64,000 nucleotides of DNA from CAZCAQ01 sp964496905. Its GTDB lineage: Bacteria; Patescibacteriota; WWE3; UBA101185; UBA10185. Position numbers and translations under genes: made by a program. Position 1 is the first letter of the stretch. Each line of letters starts with the position of its first letter. This document shows positions 43,807 to 51,181 of this stretch, in pieces. The stretch covers positions 16,706-80,705 of the forward strand of contig CAZCAQ010000003.1 of the NCBI GenBank assembly GCA_964496905.1, written 5' to 3'. The notes under the pieces were generated by a model. That model did no database searches and was not told the origin of the DNA. It was given only the letters and a program-made list of their open reading frames with translations.

Positions 43807-45563
43807 GAAAAAAACAGGTTTCATATAACTTTGATCGTTCCGACGTAATTTTGGTCGCTTTTATTTTTTTTGCCTTTTTATTTATATATAGACTTTTTTC
43901 GCTCCAGGTACTTAATCACGATACTTATCAAGCAAAAGCTCAAAGTCAATATCAAAACCTTCAAACTATTCAAGCCACTCGTGGCAATATTTATTCCCGA
44001 GACGGATTTCCATTAGCTGCGAGCCAAAAAGCATATCTTTTATACTTTGAGCCAAAAAAGGTAGGAAGTGCCGAAAAAACAGCTGAAGCAACTTCTAAAC
44101 TAATTTACCCAAATGATGAGAAAAAACGTATAGAGGCAAAAAATCGCTTTTTAGAGCTTTTAAAGCTTGATTTGTTTTGGGTTGCGGCTGAGCATAATAT
44201 TTTGCCAGAAACCAAACAAAGCCTAGAAAAACTAAAGCTTGCCGGTGTTGGCTTTGAAGACGAGCCCATACGCTTTTATCCCGAGAAATCATTGGCATCT
44301 CACGTTTTAGGGTATGTTGCTAAAAACGAAGCTGGTGAGATTCAAGGGTATTTTGGAATAGAAGGTTACTTTAACCGTGATTTGCAAGGGCGCCCAGGTC
44401 GAGTAATCCAAGAATACGACGCCGTCGGTAGCCCTATTTTGGTAGGAAAATATAAAAAAATCGATCCACTAAACGGCACAGACATAGTTTTAACTCTAGA
44501 CCGTTCAGTTCAATATATTGTTGAAAAAAGTTTGGCAGAAGGTGTTAAAAAATATGATGCTCATGCTGGGACAATTATTGTAATGGATCCTTTAAGTGGT
44601 GAAATTTTGGCCATGGTCAATTTTCCAGCATTTGATCCTTCGGATTTTAATGACGAGGGAGATGATAAGCAGGAATTTAAACCTCAACGTATAAACTTTG
44701 CAGTTTCCGAAACATACGAACCAGGTTCGGTAATTAAGCCCTTAACTGTTTCAACAGGCATTGACACAGGAGCTGTTACAAAAGACTCTCAATTTAACGA
44801 TGCAGGGCCTGTGGAGTACTCTGGTTACACAATTGATAATTGGGATGGTAAGCATCATTCAACTCAAAATATGACTCAACTTTTGCAAAAATCTAATAAC
44901 ATTGGATCTGCGTGGGTGGCGCATCAAGTTGGTGCTAAAAATCTGTTTGGCTATTTTGGCAATTTTGGTCTTGGTTCAGTTACTGGTGTTGAACTTGAGG
45001 GAGAAGACACGGGTTCATTAAAAAACCCTAAAAATCTTGCTGATATTGACTTGGCAACTTCTGGCTTTGGTCAAGGTATTTCTGCAACGCCTTTACAAGT
45101 ACTAAATGCTTTTAATGTGATTGCAAACGATGGCGTTTTACAAAAGCCACGAATTGTTAAGGAGATACGCGATAATGGTAGAACAATTCCCTTAAAATCC
45201 AAGCCAGTAAAAAGAGTTTTGTCCGAAAAAACTGCAAAAACAGTGGAGGCTATGCTTATTGACGCGGCAGCAGGAGGTGAAGCCAAGTTTTTTGTTTTAA
45301 AAAATTATAAAATAGCCGGAAAAACTGGAACCGCGCAAATTCCAAAAGACGGAAAATACGATCCAACCGAAACAAATGCAACTTTTGTTGGTTATTTGCC
45401 TACAACCAAAAAGTTTTCAATGATAGTTCGCTTAAATAGACCCAAAACGAGCGTTTATGCTGCAGAAACAGCAGTTCCTTTATGGATGAGTGTTGCCGAA
45501 GATTTGATTCAGTACTATGGCATTATGCCTGATCTTTCAAACACAGGTGATAGCCAGTTGTGA
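43803..45563 (+). CDS. ftsI: Class B penicillin-binding protein FtsI (PBP3-like)
   Basis: A 586-aa septal transpeptidase. One N-terminal helix (DVILVAFIFFAFLFIYRLFSL), the PBP dimerisation region with ATRGNIYSRDGFPLA and GLYFEPKK-like signals, and the transpeptidase domain with SVIK (S309 to K312), SNN (about 362) and KTGTAQIP (about 512). It cross-links septal peptidoglycan with FtsW. No PASTA domains. The following genes are not division genes, so the dcw cluster ends here in this organism. Confidence 0.93.
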   Translation: MRKKQVSYNFDRSDVILVAFIFFAFLFIYRLFSLQVLNHDTYQAKAQSQYQNLQTIQATRGNIYSRDGFPLAASQKAYLLYFEPKKVGSAEKTAEATSKLIYPNDEKKRIEAKNRFLELLKLDLFWVAAEHNILPETKQSLEKLKLAGVGFEDEPIRFYPEKSLASHVLGYVAKNEAGEIQGYFGIEGYFNRDLQGRPGRVIQEYDAVGSPILVGKYKKIDPLNGTDIVLTLDRSVQYIVEKSLAEGVKKYDAHAGTIIVMDPLSGEILAMVNFPAFDPSDFNDEGDDKQEFKPQRINFAVSETYEPGSVIKPLTVSTGIDTGAVTKDSQFNDAGPVEYSGYTIDNWDGKHHSTQNMTQLLQKSNNIGSAWVAHQVGAKNLFGYFGNFGLGSVTGVELEGEDTGSLKNPKNLADIDLATSGFGQGISATPLQVLNAFNVIANDGVLQKPRIVKEIRDNGRTIPLKSKPVKRVLSEKTAKTVEAMLIDAAAGGEAKFFVLKNYKIAGKTGTAQIPKDGKYDPTETNATFVGYLPTTKKFSMIVRLNRPKTSVYAAETAVPLWMSVAEDLIQYYGIMPDLSNTGDSQL

Positions 45564-45575
45564 TAATATTTTATT
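45564..45575 (+). promoter_or_regulatory. Leaderless promoter of the RDD gene
   Basis: Extended -10 TGATAATAT at 45561-45569 (TAATAT at 45564-45569), exactly 6 nt before ATG 45576. Confidence 0.45.
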
Positions 45576-46166
45576 ATGGATGCAGTTGAAAAAAAATCTT
45601 TAAGAGATGAGCTTTTTAAAGAGCATCCGTCTACAAGTGGCCCTTTTCCAGTGGCGCATGCCCATTTAAGAGTATTTGGGATTTTAGCACCGTATTTAAT
45701 TTTGTCCTTTTTACCTTATTTTGGTTATTCAATGGTTGCTTTAGCTTTGGTGCCTATAGTTTCATTAATTAGACCAGTTGTTTCCACTTATCTTGGCAGT
45801 AGTATTTTTGAGTCTTTTGTTCAAATTAAAGTTGTAGATGCAAAGACCATGTCTAAACCAAAACTGGCAAAATTCATTTTGAGGGAAGTTTGGATTTTGG
45901 GTTCAGTATTACTTTCTTTATTGTTAGGTGCCGGCTTTGTTTTTTTCGCATCGGTATTTTCTAAAGTCACTCATTCTCCCGAAGGCCTTAGTACTTTATA
46001 TTTGCTTTGCGCAGCTACATTTTTGGCTTTGCCTTTTGTTTATATTTTGTTTGATAAAAACAATCAAACATTATTTGATAAGTTGTCTGGCGTGGTGGTT
46101 ATATCTACAGCACCTCATTTTAAGGTTGACTACCCTGTAACTTTAGTTACCAATGACGTTGTATAA
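45576..46166 (+). CDS. RDD-like membrane protein
   Basis: A 196-aa integral membrane protein with about 4 helices. The segments FESFVQIKVVDAKTMSKPKL and NQTLFDKLSGVVVIST fit the RDD family (typically IKVV...R and DRLAG-like endings). RDD proteins are found beside many enzymes and transporters and have no single known role. It lies 12 nt after ftsI but has its own leaderless promoter. A membrane-stress or lipid role is not supported by any motif here. Confidence 0.6.
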   Translation: MDAVEKKSLRDELFKEHPSTSGPFPVAHAHLRVFGILAPYLILSFLPYFGYSMVALALVPIVSLIRPVVSTYLGSSIFESFVQIKVVDAKTMSKPKLAKFILREVWILGSVLLSLLLGAGFVFFASVFSKVTHSPEGLSTLYLLCAATFLALPFVYILFDKNNQTLFDKLSGVVVISTAPHFKVDYPVTLVTNDVV

Positions 46167-46178
46167 CGAAATACCTTG

Positions 46179-46195
46179 TGTCTATTTAAAATAGA
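46179..46195. repeat. 17-nt AT-rich palindromic element, copy 2
   Basis: TGTCTATTTAAAATAGA just after the RDD gene stop, identical to the element after dinB at 36529-36545 (opposite strand). Here it is part of a longer hairpin TTGTGTCTATTT / AAATAGaACACAA. Confidence 0.45.
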
Positions 46196-46205
46196 ACACA
46201 AATTC

Positions 46206-46239
46206 TTGTGAGTTTTGCGTTTTTTGGTATTTTCTATGC
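46206..46239 (+). promoter_or_regulatory. Leaderless promoter of yraN
   Basis: TTGTGA at 46206-46211, 16 nt, extended -10 TGGTATTTT (TATTTT at 46228-46233), exactly 6 nt to ATG 46240. Confidence 0.5.
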
Positions 46240-46605
46240 ATGTTTACAAACATAAGCATTGGTAAATTTGGAGAACATGTAGCCCAACGCTATTACGAAC
46301 GCAAAGGATTTAAGCTTTTATACAAAAACTTTAGATTTAAAAATTACGAAATAGACCTTGTTTTTGCTGATAAATGTCGTTTAATATTTGTTGAGGTTAA
46401 AACACGGCGTTATTCGGGTTATACACAAGCTGAGCTTGTTTCCAACAAAAAACTTTCTTCTCTTAAAACAGCAATTTACTTGTATTTACAGCAACATGGA
46501 CAAAATACTCTGGAAAATTGGGAACTTGACCTTTTTGCTCTAGATATAGAAAACAAGAATAAGCCTCGTCTTACTGTGTTGCCACTTCTTCAGGGGTTTG
46601 GGTAG
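46240..46605 (+). CDS. yraN: UPF0102 (YraN) nuclease-like protein
   Basis: A 121-aa restriction endonuclease-fold protein. SIGKFGEHVAQRYYERKGFK at the N-terminus, then NYEIDLVFADKCRLIFVEVKTR, where E-I-D and E-V-K form the PD-(D/E)xK catalytic core. UPF0102 proteins are linked to Holliday-junction or DNA-repair roles, but biochemical evidence varies. Its 3' end overlaps the convergent LCP gene by 35 nt. Confidence 0.85.
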   Translation: MFTNISIGKFGEHVAQRYYERKGFKLLYKNFRFKNYEIDLVFADKCRLIFVEVKTRRYSGYTQAELVSNKKLSSLKTAIYLYLQQHGQNTLENWELDLFALDIENKNKPRLTVLPLLQGFG

Positions 46606-47596
46606 TTGGGACTGTCGCGGGTTGGGGTTCAACTCCTGCTAATGCATCTTTAAATCTTTGTTGAAAAGGCTCAAATGTATCATTAATTGGAGCAAGCACC
46701 CATGCTCCGCCATATTCCGACATTGGAGGAGTGAAAAGGTAATCATAATCTAGGTAGAGTGATGTTGCTTTGTACTTATCTTTATCCTTGTACAAATCCC
46801 ATAAATACACAACATCAGTTGGGTCAAGGTTTGTATCCATTCTAGAGTTCGTAGCGACTTTAAGCATTTCTTCTGGTTTCATATTTTTAAACATGCTTGA
46901 AGGTTGCGTAACAGCGGTTAGCATTCCTTTTAGTATTAAATGTTGGCGTTTCATTCGGCCCCAATCGCCGTTATCATTATCGCCCTTTCTACTACGCGAA
47001 AAGATTAATGCCCGTTCTCCGGTTAAAGTCTCGGGACCTTGGTTAAAGCTAACTGTTTGGTATTCAAATGTTTCGTCAACAGGGTACTGCGAATCAGTAA
47101 AAGTGGTTTCAATATTCACTGGAACGCCTCCCATGGCATCAACGACCCATTTAAAATCTTGAAAATCGGTCAAAATGAATTTTTCTGGTTTAACCCCAGT
47201 TATTGCACTTAAACCTTCTTGAAGAGCTGGCCACCCGCTTTGAATGTATGTCGCGTTTATACGTCCGCCATCCCACCACAAATCCCTGGGTACTGAAGCC
47301 ATAACAACCTGGTTAGTTTTTTTATTTAGTGCTACTACAATCATTATGTCGGTTCTAAAGCCCTCGGCTTTGCTTCTTCTATCCACGCCTAATAAGGCCA
47401 CACTTACTATGTCACTTTTAGCAAAAGGCGAATTAGAAGATGTTGTGTCTGTTTCATCATTTTTTTCACCGTTTAAGGTATTTGGGAGTTTGCGTGTAAT
47501 ATCATTAGTTTGGTTCAAATTGGCATAAACATAGTAAATACCGCCAAAAATAGCAAAAAAACCTAAAAACGCCAAAATGTACTTAAAAAACCTCAT
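46571..47596 (-). CDS. LytR-CpsA-Psr (LCP) family ligase
   Basis: A 341-aa type II membrane protein: helix near residues 5-25 (ILAFLGFFAIFGGIYYVYA), then the LCP domain (SVALLGVDRRSKAEGFRTD near residue 68 with pyrophosphate-binding Arg/Asp residues, ASVPRDLWW, and FSRSRKGDNDNGDWGRMKRQ). LCP enzymes transfer undecaprenyl-linked glycans to cell wall or proteins, which fits the 33-kb glycan locus in this window. A Pro/Thr-rich tail (about 325-341) follows the domain. No good ribosome site is seen at ATG 47596. Confidence 0.9.
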   Translation of the reverse strand: MRFFKYILAFLGFFAIFGGIYYVYANLNQTNDITRKLPNTLNGEKNDETDTTSSNSPFAKSDIVSVALLGVDRRSKAEGFRTDIMIVVALNKKTNQVVMASVPRDLWWDGGRINATYIQSGWPALQEGLSAITGVKPEKFILTDFQDFKWVVDAMGGVPVNIETTFTDSQYPVDETFEYQTVSFNQGPETLTGERALIFSRSRKGDNDNGDWGRMKRQHLILKGMLTAVTQPSSMFKNMKPEEMLKVATNSRMDTNLDPTDVVYLWDLYKDKDKYKATSLYLDYDYLFTPPMSEYGGAWVLAPINDTFEPFQQRFKDALAGVEPQPATVPTTQTPEEVATQ

Positions 47597-47623
47597 AAAG
47601 GAATTTTATCTCAACATTGCATA

Positions 47624-47658
47624 TTGCACTAGGTTTTTGATTTATGTATCATAAATAC
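47624..47658 (+). promoter_or_regulatory. Leaderless promoter of the response regulator gene
   Basis: TTGCAC at 47624-47629, 17 nt, TATCAT at 47647-47652, exactly 6 nt before ATG 47659, which therefore is preferred over ATG 47644. Confidence 0.65.
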
Positions 47659-48063
47659 ATGAGTAAAAATATTTTGGTAATAGAAGATGATATCCAGTTT
47701 TACACTTTATATGGTACTGAACTTCAAACCCGCGGTTATAAGGTTAGTAACGTATCAGACGGTTCTTTAGCTGTTCAGGCTATTAAAGATCAACAGCCTG
47801 ATTTAGTACTTTTGGACTTAGTTTTGCCAGGACGCAATGGTCTAGACATTTTGCGTGAAATAAGGTCTCAGCAGGAATTTGAAAATCTTAAGGTAGTAAT
47901 TCTCACAAACTATGGTGGTGAAGAAAATGTAAGCACCGCTCTTGAACTTGGCGCAACAGACTATGTAATGAAATATAAGATTGTTCCATCTGAGCTGGCT
48001 GATAAACTTGCTTCGCTTTTTGGTGATAGTGATAGTTCAGCCGTCAAAATGACTAATATGTAA
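47659..48063 (+). CDS. Response regulator, receiver domain only
   Basis: A 134-aa CheY-like protein. NILVIEDDIQFYTLYG (acidic pocket), D53 in LVLLDLVLPGRNG (phosphorylation site), TNYGGEENVSTAL with Thr about 83, and K105 in DYVMKYKIVPSE. No output domain, so it acts by protein interaction. ATG 47659 is chosen because the promoter -10 falls inside the alternative upstream ATG 47644. One base separates its stop from the histidine kinase start. Confidence 0.88.
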   Translation: MSKNILVIEDDIQFYTLYGTELQTRGYKVSNVSDGSLAVQAIKDQQPDLVLLDLVLPGRNGLDILREIRSQQEFENLKVVILTNYGGEENVSTALELGATDYVMKYKIVPSELADKLASLFGDSDSSAVKMTNM

Positions 48064-48064
48064 A

Positions 48065-49741
48065 ATGGCCAGCTTTATCTGGATACTGCCCATACTCGCC
48101 ATTGTAATTGTTGCACTTGTTTTTGTAATTTTTCAGCAAAAAAACTCTAAAAATCTTAAAATTGCTCTTGAGAAAAAAGAGCAAGAATATAAGCATCAGT
48201 CATACGAAAATTTACTTTTGGATTTAATTCATCAACGTTATGGTTATGTAATTGATATTAATAAGGTTTTGGATACTATATTGGATTCATTGTCGTCGGT
48301 AACTGGCTATACTGCTGTATCTTATCTTTTAATTACTCCTAAAAAAATGAGATTTAGGTTTCATATGCATGAACAAGTTTCAAAAGCCTATTTGGAGTTT
48401 ATAAAAACACGGCTAATTTCAAATACACTGTCTGATTCAACGCTCCAAGTTCAAATGCACTTGGAAGAGACAGTTTCTGGAAACTTGATTAATGACAATG
48501 TTACATCAAGACCTAATTCGTTTATTGATATTCCACTAGTATTAAATGATAAAGTTGAAGGTTTTGTGACCGTATCTTCTCAGCATGTAAATTTTTACAA
48601 TTCGTACGATACAAGTCTAGTGAAAAAGTCAGTAAATAGAGTTTTAACTGAGGTTACAAGGTTAAAGGATTTAGTTGATACTGAAAAAACAAAGCTTGAG
48701 GTTATGGTCGATAAAATGGATTCAGGCGTACTACTTATTGATGAGGATTTCTCTATAGTTGCAATAAATACTACTTGTGTTGAGTTACTAAACCTAAAGA
48801 ACAAAGAAGATACAACAATTTTTGAAATAGTAGGGTCTTTTGACCCAAAACTAGAGTTGGATCAAGCTTTAGCAGAAACTTTAAAAGGTGAAAAACACAG
48901 AGAATTTAAGAATGTTAAGTTTAGAGATAAGTTCTTTGACATAAATATTATTCCTATAAAAAGCTCAATTACGCGCAAATCTTTGGGTATAGTTATTAAC
49001 GATAAAACTGGTGAGAAAAAGTTTGAAGAACTAAAAAACGATTTTATCTCAATGATGGTGCATGAACTTAGATCGCCGCTTACCATAATAAAAGGTGCTT
49101 CGGATATGATTTTAAAAAAAACAGATGTTTTAACAAAAGAGCAACAAAGTACACTTTTGACACAAATTAAAGATTCCTCCACAAACTTGTTATCATTAGT
49201 AAACGATTTACTTGATTCAGCAAAAATTGAAGCGGGCAAAATTTCGATAGTTAAGAAAAATGGCGATATTAATAGAGTTCTGGCTCAAATAGTTACCGAA
49301 TTTAGACCACTTGCTCTAGAAAAGAAACTTGGATTAACTTTGGATACCGATATGAAAATAGGCGAATTTAGCTTTGACGCCGACAGAATTGAACACGTTA
49401 TGACTAATTTGCTTTCAAATGCTCTTAAATTTACAAAAGAAGGTGGTGTTCATGTTTATTCCAAAAGTACTGTATCTGGCGTTGAAATAGGCGTTGTTGA
49501 TACAGGTATAGGAATTAAGAAAAATGAAAAAAAAGATCTTTTTAATAAATATGCGCAACTTCAAGAGACTTCTGCAACAAAAGAAAAAGGTACGGGTCTT
49601 GGATTAGTCATTACAAAAGGGATAGTTGAAGCTCATGGTGGGCACATTTATGTTGAAGACAATTTCCCTCAAGGTACTATTTTTAAATTCACATTACCGT
49701 TACAAGTTGCAGAGGGTGAAACTCTACAAAGTTTGGCTTAG
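48065..49741 (+). CDS. Membrane sensor histidine kinase
   Basis: A 558-aa kinase with one N-terminal helix (ILPILAIVIVALVFVIF, about residues 6-22), a GAF-like region (about 45-200), a PAS-like region (about 205-310), HisKA with H333 in FISMMVHELRSPLT, and HATPase with NLLSNALKFTKEGG (N box), VVDTGIGI (G1) and GTGLGLVITKG (G2). It phosphorylates the upstream receiver protein at D53. The signal is unknown; a single membrane helix means no large external sensor. Confidence 0.9.
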   Translation: MASFIWILPILAIVIVALVFVIFQQKNSKNLKIALEKKEQEYKHQSYENLLLDLIHQRYGYVIDINKVLDTILDSLSSVTGYTAVSYLLITPKKMRFRFHMHEQVSKAYLEFIKTRLISNTLSDSTLQVQMHLEETVSGNLINDNVTSRPNSFIDIPLVLNDKVEGFVTVSSQHVNFYNSYDTSLVKKSVNRVLTEVTRLKDLVDTEKTKLEVMVDKMDSGVLLIDEDFSIVAINTTCVELLNLKNKEDTTIFEIVGSFDPKLELDQALAETLKGEKHREFKNVKFRDKFFDINIIPIKSSITRKSLGIVINDKTGEKKFEELKNDFISMMVHELRSPLTIIKGASDMILKKTDVLTKEQQSTLLTQIKDSSTNLLSLVNDLLDSAKIEAGKISIVKKNGDINRVLAQIVTEFRPLALEKKLGLTLDTDMKIGEFSFDADRIEHVMTNLLSNALKFTKEGGVHVYSKSTVSGVEIGVVDTGIGIKKNEKKDLFNKYAQLQETSATKEKGTGLGLVITKGIVEAHGGHIYVEDNFPQGTIFKFTLPLQVAEGETLQSLA

Positions 49742-49750
49742 AATTAAACA
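49739..49750 (+). promoter_or_regulatory. Leaderless -10-like element before 49751
   Basis: TAGAAT at 49739-49744 overlaps the kinase stop codon and lies exactly 6 nt before ATG 49751. Confidence 0.3.
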
Positions 49751-51157
49751 ATGAATCTGCCTGAAACTATTTTTAGAAATTACGACATTAGGGGCATTTA
49801 TCCCGATGAAATAAACGAAGAAGCTTCATTGCATATTGGAAAAGCCACTGGCACATATTTTTTGCAGAAAAACGTTAAAAATGTGGTAATTGGAAGAGAC
49901 AACAGAGTGAGCTCGCCTTCAATAGCCAAAAACTTTGTTACGGGCTTAATTAGCACAGGTTGCAACGCCACATATATTGATAACTCAATTACGCCACTGA
50001 TTCACTTTATGACATGTACGCAGAATTTTGAAGGTGGTGTAATGATTACCGCAAGCCATAATCCAGCAAGCTACACAGGTTTTAGACTTGACCTTGCCGA
50101 AGCTTATCCATTGTATGGTAAAGAAATTTTTGAAATAAGCAAAATTGTTGAAAGTGAGACTTATGCACAAGGGAACGGCCTTTTGCTAGAGCAAGATTTG
50201 GCGTATTTGTATGAGAATTTTATTAAAGAAAAATTTGGCGATTTTGGCGATTTTAATGTTGTAATTGACACAGGAAATGGTAGCGCTTCAATTTTAGCTC
50301 CAAAGATTTTAGAGAGTTTAGGCTGTAAAGTCTCTTGTTTTAACACAGATCTTGCTGGAGGTTTTGCATTAGGTATTGCTGATCCAGAAAATCCAATAAT
50401 GATGGATAGAGTTGCTTCAGAGGTTATTAAGGTGCGGGCAAATGTTGGTTTTGCATTTGACGAAGATGCGGATAGATTTGGAGTAGTGGATGAGCAAGGA
50501 ACAATACACGCTTCGGACAAAATTTTAATGCTCTTTGCAGAGCACGAGCTAGAATACAAAAAAGGTACTGTTTTATTTGATGTTAAATCGACACAATTAT
50601 TATTTGACGTAATACACAAAAATGGTGGAAACGCCAAAATGATGAAGACTGGTCATCCATACTTTTTAAAAGGAATGAAAGATGGCGCCTTACTTGGTGC
50701 TGAGTTTTCTGGGCATTTTTATTTTTCAAACGAATATTATGGTTTTGATGATGGAATTTATGCCGCTTGCAAAGTTTTAGAAATTTTACACAAAAAGAAC
50801 ATGCCCTTAAGCAAATTAATGGAAAAGTACCCAAAAACATATCATACAAATGAGCTAAAGATTGAATGCGCTGATGATATAAAGTATGGGTTGCTTGAAA
50901 AAGTGACCGAAGTTATAAGTGGTATGCATAAAGGATACAAAAGCTTTATTGCTGTAGATGGATTAAGAGTGAATTTAACCAATACAGGCTGGTTTTTAAT
51001 TCGAGCTTCAAATACAACGCCTTTGTTAAGCATCCGCGCTGAAGGGAATTCGGTTTCTGAGGTTAAACTTATGTTGTTAAGGCTTTCTCAAATGCTTGAA
51101 CCATTTGGTTTATTGGACTTAACGCCGCTAAAAAGTCCAAAAATCTACTATTCATAG
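49751..51157 (+). CDS. Phosphomannomutase/phosphoglucomutase
   Basis: A 468-aa alpha-D-phosphohexomutase. IFRNYDIRGIYPDEI at the N-terminus, ITASHNPASY with the phosphoserine S102, FDEDADRFGVVD (metal loop; usual DGDGDR reads DEDADR) and LLGAEFSGHFYF (sugar-binding loop). Interconverts hexose 6-phosphate and 1-phosphate, feeding GDP-mannose or UDP-glucose synthesis for glycans. It is followed 24 nt later by ppsA. manB, algC and pgm are all possible names. Confidence 0.9.
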   Translation: MNLPETIFRNYDIRGIYPDEINEEASLHIGKATGTYFLQKNVKNVVIGRDNRVSSPSIAKNFVTGLISTGCNATYIDNSITPLIHFMTCTQNFEGGVMITASHNPASYTGFRLDLAEAYPLYGKEIFEISKIVESETYAQGNGLLLEQDLAYLYENFIKEKFGDFGDFNVVIDTGNGSASILAPKILESLGCKVSCFNTDLAGGFALGIADPENPIMMDRVASEVIKVRANVGFAFDEDADRFGVVDEQGTIHASDKILMLFAEHELEYKKGTVLFDVKSTQLLFDVIHKNGGNAKMMKTGHPYFLKGMKDGALLGAEFSGHFYFSNEYYGFDDGIYAACKVLEILHKKNMPLSKLMEKYPKTYHTNELKIECADDIKYGLLEKVTEVISGMHKGYKSFIAVDGLRVNLTNTGWFLIRASNTTPLLSIRAEGNSVSEVKLMLLRLSQMLEPFGLLDLTPLKSPKIYYS

Positions 51158-51169
51158 ATAGTTTTGTGG

Positions 51170-51181
51170 TATGCTTTTAGT
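51170..51181 (+). promoter_or_regulatory. Leaderless extended -10 element of ppsA
   Basis: TGGTATGCT (TATGCT at 51170-51175) exactly 6 nt before ATG 51182. This supports ATG 51182 over the ATG at 51164, which the element would otherwise overlap. Confidence 0.45.
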
